From positions 4,705,498-4,769,497 of the forward strand of contig NZ_KI911563.1 in NCBI RefSeq assembly GCF_000515335.1: a stretch of 64,000 bases of DNA, given 5' to 3'. Made by a program: the position numbers and the translations under genes. Each line of letters begins with the position of its first letter. Position 1 is the stretch's first letter. Under the pieces are notes generated by a model. That model worked only from the letters and a program-made list of their open reading frames with translations, was not told where the DNA came from and searched no databases. Source of the DNA: Cohnella panacarvi Gsoil 349 (GTDB lineage Bacteria; Bacillota; Bacilli; Paenibacillales; Paenibacillaceae). Below are positions 62,621 to 64,000 of this stretch, piece after piece.

Positions 62621-63727
62621 ATGAAAATAATCCAATTCATTACGATGCTTGCGCTCCTGGCATTGCTCCTCGCTTCGTCGGCTCCATTCGCGGGTGCGGC
62701 AACGAAAGCCGTTCACATCCCCCAGAACAGCTCCAATAATGCGGAAGAGCTGGCGAAGCAGGAAGAGGAGAAGCAATCTAACGATCGGTATCCGGATGTG
62801 GAATATATTCCTGTTCCTGCAGCGGTGGATACTTCCAACAAGGCGGTTTCTGCTTGGGCGAAAGAGGATGTCGATTGGATGGTCATCAACGGAATTGTCC
62901 CCGAGCGGCTTCAGTTCAATTACAAAAGTTATATCGATCGGGAAGAATTCGCGTCGTTAACCGTATCGGTATTGGATTTTATGAGCAAAGGGAGAACGAG
63001 ACTTATTCAAACCGCTCTGGATCATCACTTCGAGGATACCGACAGTATCGACGTAACCAAAGCGTATAGCTTCGGCATCGTCAACGGAGTTAGTCCGACG
63101 AAATTTAAACCTAAGAACAACATCAGCCGACAAGAGGCTGCCATGATGATGTCCAACCTGCTCCAGAGCATCCAGACAGCGAATCTATCGACGGAAGATT
63201 ACCCCTATTCAGATCGCAAATCCATTGCTCAATGGGCGCTTGACGCGGTCGATATGACAAGCAATCTGAAGTTATTCCAAGGTACGACTCAAGGGTTCAA
63301 ACCCCAAGACAACTACACCCGGGAGCAAGCCATCGCCGTGATGCGGCGCTTGCTGCAGTTCCATGGCTCTGCCGGCGAAGTATCACTTAGAGGAAAAGTA
63401 CTCGTGAGCCTAGACGCCCTAGGAACGGAAGAAGACGCTAAATCGAATAAAGCCCGTCCGGTTTCAGTAGTGGCGGGAGCTTCGAACGTCAGATTTACAT
63501 GGACCGAGATGACGCCGGATTCGAGCCGACTCTTAGATAGGCTTGTAATGGACCTGTCAGGACACGAAGGCCATCACCACGAAGATACGGGCGTTCTATC
63601 TTTTACGCCGGAGGTCGTCAATTCCCTGAAGTCCGGCACCGGTTCTGTTCGCATCCAAACCTACACATTGAATACGGGAGCATCTAAGAAGGCGGACGAA
63701 GGCTTCATCTTGAAAGTAACGTGGTAA
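62621..63727 (+). CDS. SLH-domain surface protein
   Basis: A 368-residue exported protein: signal peptide (ITMLALLALLLASSAPFAGA), then three SLH repeats at about 75-250 (AWAKEDVDWMVINGIVP; YSFGIVNGVSPTKFKPKNN, FKPQDNYTREQAIAVMRRL), which bind pyruvylated secondary wall polymers. The C-terminal 115 residues form a beta-rich domain with a His-rich HEGHHHEDTG loop that may bind metal. It may hold the giant neighbour on the wall. GAAGGAAG precedes the start; the gap from the giant gene is 51 bases, so they probably share a transcript. Confidence 0.9.
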   Translation: MKIIQFITMLALLALLLASSAPFAGAATKAVHIPQNSSNNAEELAKQEEEKQSNDRYPDVEYIPVPAAVDTSNKAVSAWAKEDVDWMVINGIVPERLQFNYKSYIDREEFASLTVSVLDFMSKGRTRLIQTALDHHFEDTDSIDVTKAYSFGIVNGVSPTKFKPKNNISRQEAAMMMSNLLQSIQTANLSTEDYPYSDRKSIAQWALDAVDMTSNLKLFQGTTQGFKPQDNYTREQAIAVMRRLLQFHGSAGEVSLRGKVLVSLDALGTEEDAKSNKARPVSVVAGASNVRFTWTEMTPDSSRLLDRLVMDLSGHEGHHHEDTGVLSFTPEVVNSLKSGTGSVRIQTYTLNTGASKKADEGFILKVTW

Positions 63728-63791
63728 CTATGGGGCTTCTCTTTGGGGAGTCCTTCAATGCATACCTAACCTAAAGGAAGGAGGGGTGGGC

Positions 63792-64000
63792 ATGTCATCT
63801 TTCAAAATCGATTTGAAGACGGTAGAGCAACTTAGAAGCAGACATTCGCAGTTATCGTCTAGTTTATCTAACGCGGCCGCTCGACTATCTTCCGCGGCAT
63901 ATGGCGTGGATCCGGCGATCAAGGCCCGAAGGCAGCTTCAATATCGAATCTCGTACGCGACGCAAAGATTGCGCGGACTCGAAGATCGAATGTACAATAT
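63792..64000 (+). CDS. LXG-type toxin, N-terminal part (3' end outside window)
   Basis: The first 69 codons of a third LXG-type gene, open at the window edge. They match the 51102 gene almost base for base (about seven differences in 209), giving the same hairpin start SSFKIDLKTVEQLRSRHS. Here a better binding site (AGGAAGGAGGGG) lies upstream than in the 51102 copy. It stands 64 bases after the SLH gene, so it belongs to the same regulon branch as promoter copy 3. The tip is not visible. Confidence 0.9.
   Translation, partial: MSSFKIDLKTVEQLRSRHSQLSSSLSNAAARLSSAAYGVDPAIKARRQLQYRISYATQRLRGLEDRMYN

Overview
The window looks like a chromosomal segment from a Gram-positive bacterium of the Paenibacillaceae (Paenibacillus/Cohnella-like). 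The backbone is fairly GC-rich, ribosome binding sites are strong AGGAGG-type, and TTG/GTG starts are frequent. There is a YycC-like small protein, SLH-domain and stalk-domain (copper amine oxidase N-terminal-like) proteins, and lipoprotein-anchored ABC systems. This is inferred from gene content; no 16S gene is present.

Layout. (1) 1-6985: an exporter-type ABC operon (cut-off ATPase, HlyD/MacA-like lipoprotein, large FtsX/MacB-like permease, second ATPase with an AbrB-like tail, solute-binding lipoprotein), closed by a perfect-stem terminator. (2) 7058-8034: two small genes, then tRNA-fMet(CAT), tRNA-Ile2(CAT) and tRNA-Leu(TAA). (3) 8037-18609: an AT-rich integrated defence island in the 3' end of tRNA-Leu. 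It is bounded by a 70-bp perfect direct repeat and carries a decayed tyrosine integrase, a 1179-residue SIR2-domain protein and a type I restriction-modification operon (hsdR-hsdM-hsdS). A third, degenerate att-like site in the middle (12831-12903) suggests two elements stacked in tandem. (4) 18689-20189 (minus): a GHKL histidine kinase / LytTR response regulator pair. (5) 20396-24026: an SseB-like gene, a secreted polymorphic toxin with its immunity gene, and an orphan toxin tip with a second immunity gene. (6) 24265-51100: a run of about 28 closely packed plus-strand genes that mixes Tad/type IV pilus parts (CpaB-like SAF protein, TadZ/CpaE-like proteins, TadA/CpaF ATPase, fused TadB-TadC platform, several pilin-like proteins, an M23 peptidase) with type VII secretion parts (EssC-type FHA-FtsK ATPase, EsaB/YukD, three WXG100-like proteins, an EssB-like membrane pseudokinase) and with a kinase-VWA protein and a PP2C phosphatase. 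(7) 51102-54363: a second LXG-type toxin with immunity gene and a spare toxin tip/immunity cassette joined by a 51-bp homologous anchor. (8) 54664-55080: a VOC-family protein on the minus strand. (9) 55236-64000: a stalk-domain protein, a 1976-residue secreted protein with a glycine-rich domain, an SLH-domain protein, and the start of a third LXG-type gene nearly identical at its 5' end to the one at 51102.

How it fits together. Three promoters (before 20577, 24475 and 55413) share one exact architecture: a TTGTCAAG box, then four CATTTCG(A/C)GG-like direct repeats at offsets 0, +21, +62 and +83, then a TATACT -10 at +124. This is the arrangement expected for a LytTR-type regulator, and a LytTR two-component system sits divergently beside the first copy. 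The likely picture is one regulon that makes a secretion machine combining Tad-pilus motor parts with a type VII translocase, its toxin substrates and a set of cell-surface proteins. A kinase/phosphatase/FHA switch resembling the threonine-phosphorylation pathway of type VI secretion would control its activity. I regard this hybrid locus and its regulon as the most interesting content of the window.
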